From contig NC_017542.1 of NCBI RefSeq assembly GCF_000237325.1, positions 3,754,501 through 3,818,500 of the forward strand: a stretch of 64,000 bases of DNA. Reading direction: 5' to 3'. Below, one piece after another: positions 63,939 to 64,000 of the stretch (position 1 is its first letter; each line of letters begins with the position of its first letter). The notes below the pieces were generated by a model. The model saw nothing but the letters and a program-made list of their open reading frames with translations, was not told the origin of the DNA and did not search any database. The DNA comes from Paenibacillus polymyxa M1. Its GTDB lineage: Bacteria; Bacillota; Bacilli; Paenibacillales; Paenibacillaceae. Made by a program: the position numbers and the translations under genes.

Positions 63939-64000
63939 CTATTCCCTCCTTTCCAATTCCAGCGTTACGGTATATGTTCCATTCTTGTAGCTGCTATCAG
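63939..64000 (-). CDS. XkdQ-like phage tail protein (3' end only)
   Basis: Only the last 20 residues are in the window: DSSYKNGTYTVTLELERRE then TAG at 63939-63941. The place before the DUF2577 gene and the ending TYTVTLELE fit the XkdQ family. Confidence 0.65.
   Translation of the reverse strand, partial: DSSYKNGTYTVTLELERRE

Noticed and set aside
1..64000. CRISPR array, insertion sequence or transposase
   Set aside because: No regularly spaced repeats and no transposase-like protein were seen on either strand.

Overview
The window looks like a chromosome segment of a Paenibacillus from the polymyxa group. This is inferred from the gene content: a trans-AT polyketide cassette with a LoaP-type antiterminator, spore genes (sleB, YjcZ- and YuzF-like), a GH26 mannanase, a pectin/rhamnogalacturonan locus with CcpA-type sites, and a contractile-tail prophage. 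Many genes start with TTG or GTG behind strong Shine-Dalgarno sequences. No database search was possible, so the species is not fixed.

Region 1 (1-13012, all minus strand) is the upstream end of a hybrid NRPS/trans-AT PKS cluster. Transcription runs right to left: BaeB/PksB-like hydrolase, LoaP, Sfp-type phosphopantetheinyl transferase, then the beta-branching cassette ACP, decarboxylating KS, HMG synthase, ECH1 and ECH2. A giant megasynthase follows and leaves the window, with domain order acyl-AMP ligase, ACP, C, A (glycine-type code), PCP, KS. The order acpK-F-G-H-I-J matches the B. subtilis pksX / bacillaene clusters, but loaP and the PPTase sit where pksC-E would be.

Region 2 (13.4-19.0 kb) holds a secreted-type binding protein and cysK, then a decayed island: a YolD gene joined to a truncated small ORF, a three-times frameshifted putative secreted toxin with an intact candidate immunity gene, and a broken tyrosine integrase abutting tRNA-Leu(TAA). 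Region 3 (19.2-33.0 kb) is ordinary chromosome: small membrane and spore proteins, YnfA, GH26 mannanase, gldA, a GNAT gene that probably starts at ATT, an unusual KASIII with a partner protein, sleB, a cupin, a GH25 lysozyme with stalk domains, and a UPF0324/LysR divergent pair.

Region 4 (33.0-46.3 kb) is a pectin/rhamnogalacturonan utilisation locus: GH43, pectinesterase, alpha/beta esterase, GH28, an ABC importer (lipoprotein plus two divergently encoded permeases), YesL-like protein, membrane-bound AraC regulator, and a two-domain esterase fusion. Perfect cre-consensus matches lie between the divergent permeases. Region 5 (46.4-48.5 kb) carries two small exported proteins in AT-rich DNA.

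Region 6 (48.54 kb to the window end) is interpreted as one end of a prophage. A CAT-anticodon tRNA is missing its 5' acceptor strand at 48539-48606, as expected for an attachment junction. Inside, from the left, are: a short peptide with a radical SAM enzyme, opposite a caspase-like protease; a peptide-sensing pair (HTH-TPR receptor with a 40-residue prepropeptide overlapping its 3' end); a membrane protein with an LCAT-like serine hydrolase; then holins, an M15 endolysin, XkdX, tail fibre, baseplate and XkdQ-T-like genes. Two late genes (xkdX-like, xkdS-like) are frameshifted. The two most interesting systems are the radical SAM/peptide/caspase locus and the receptor-peptide pair, both in the cargo region between the lysis genes and the attachment junction.
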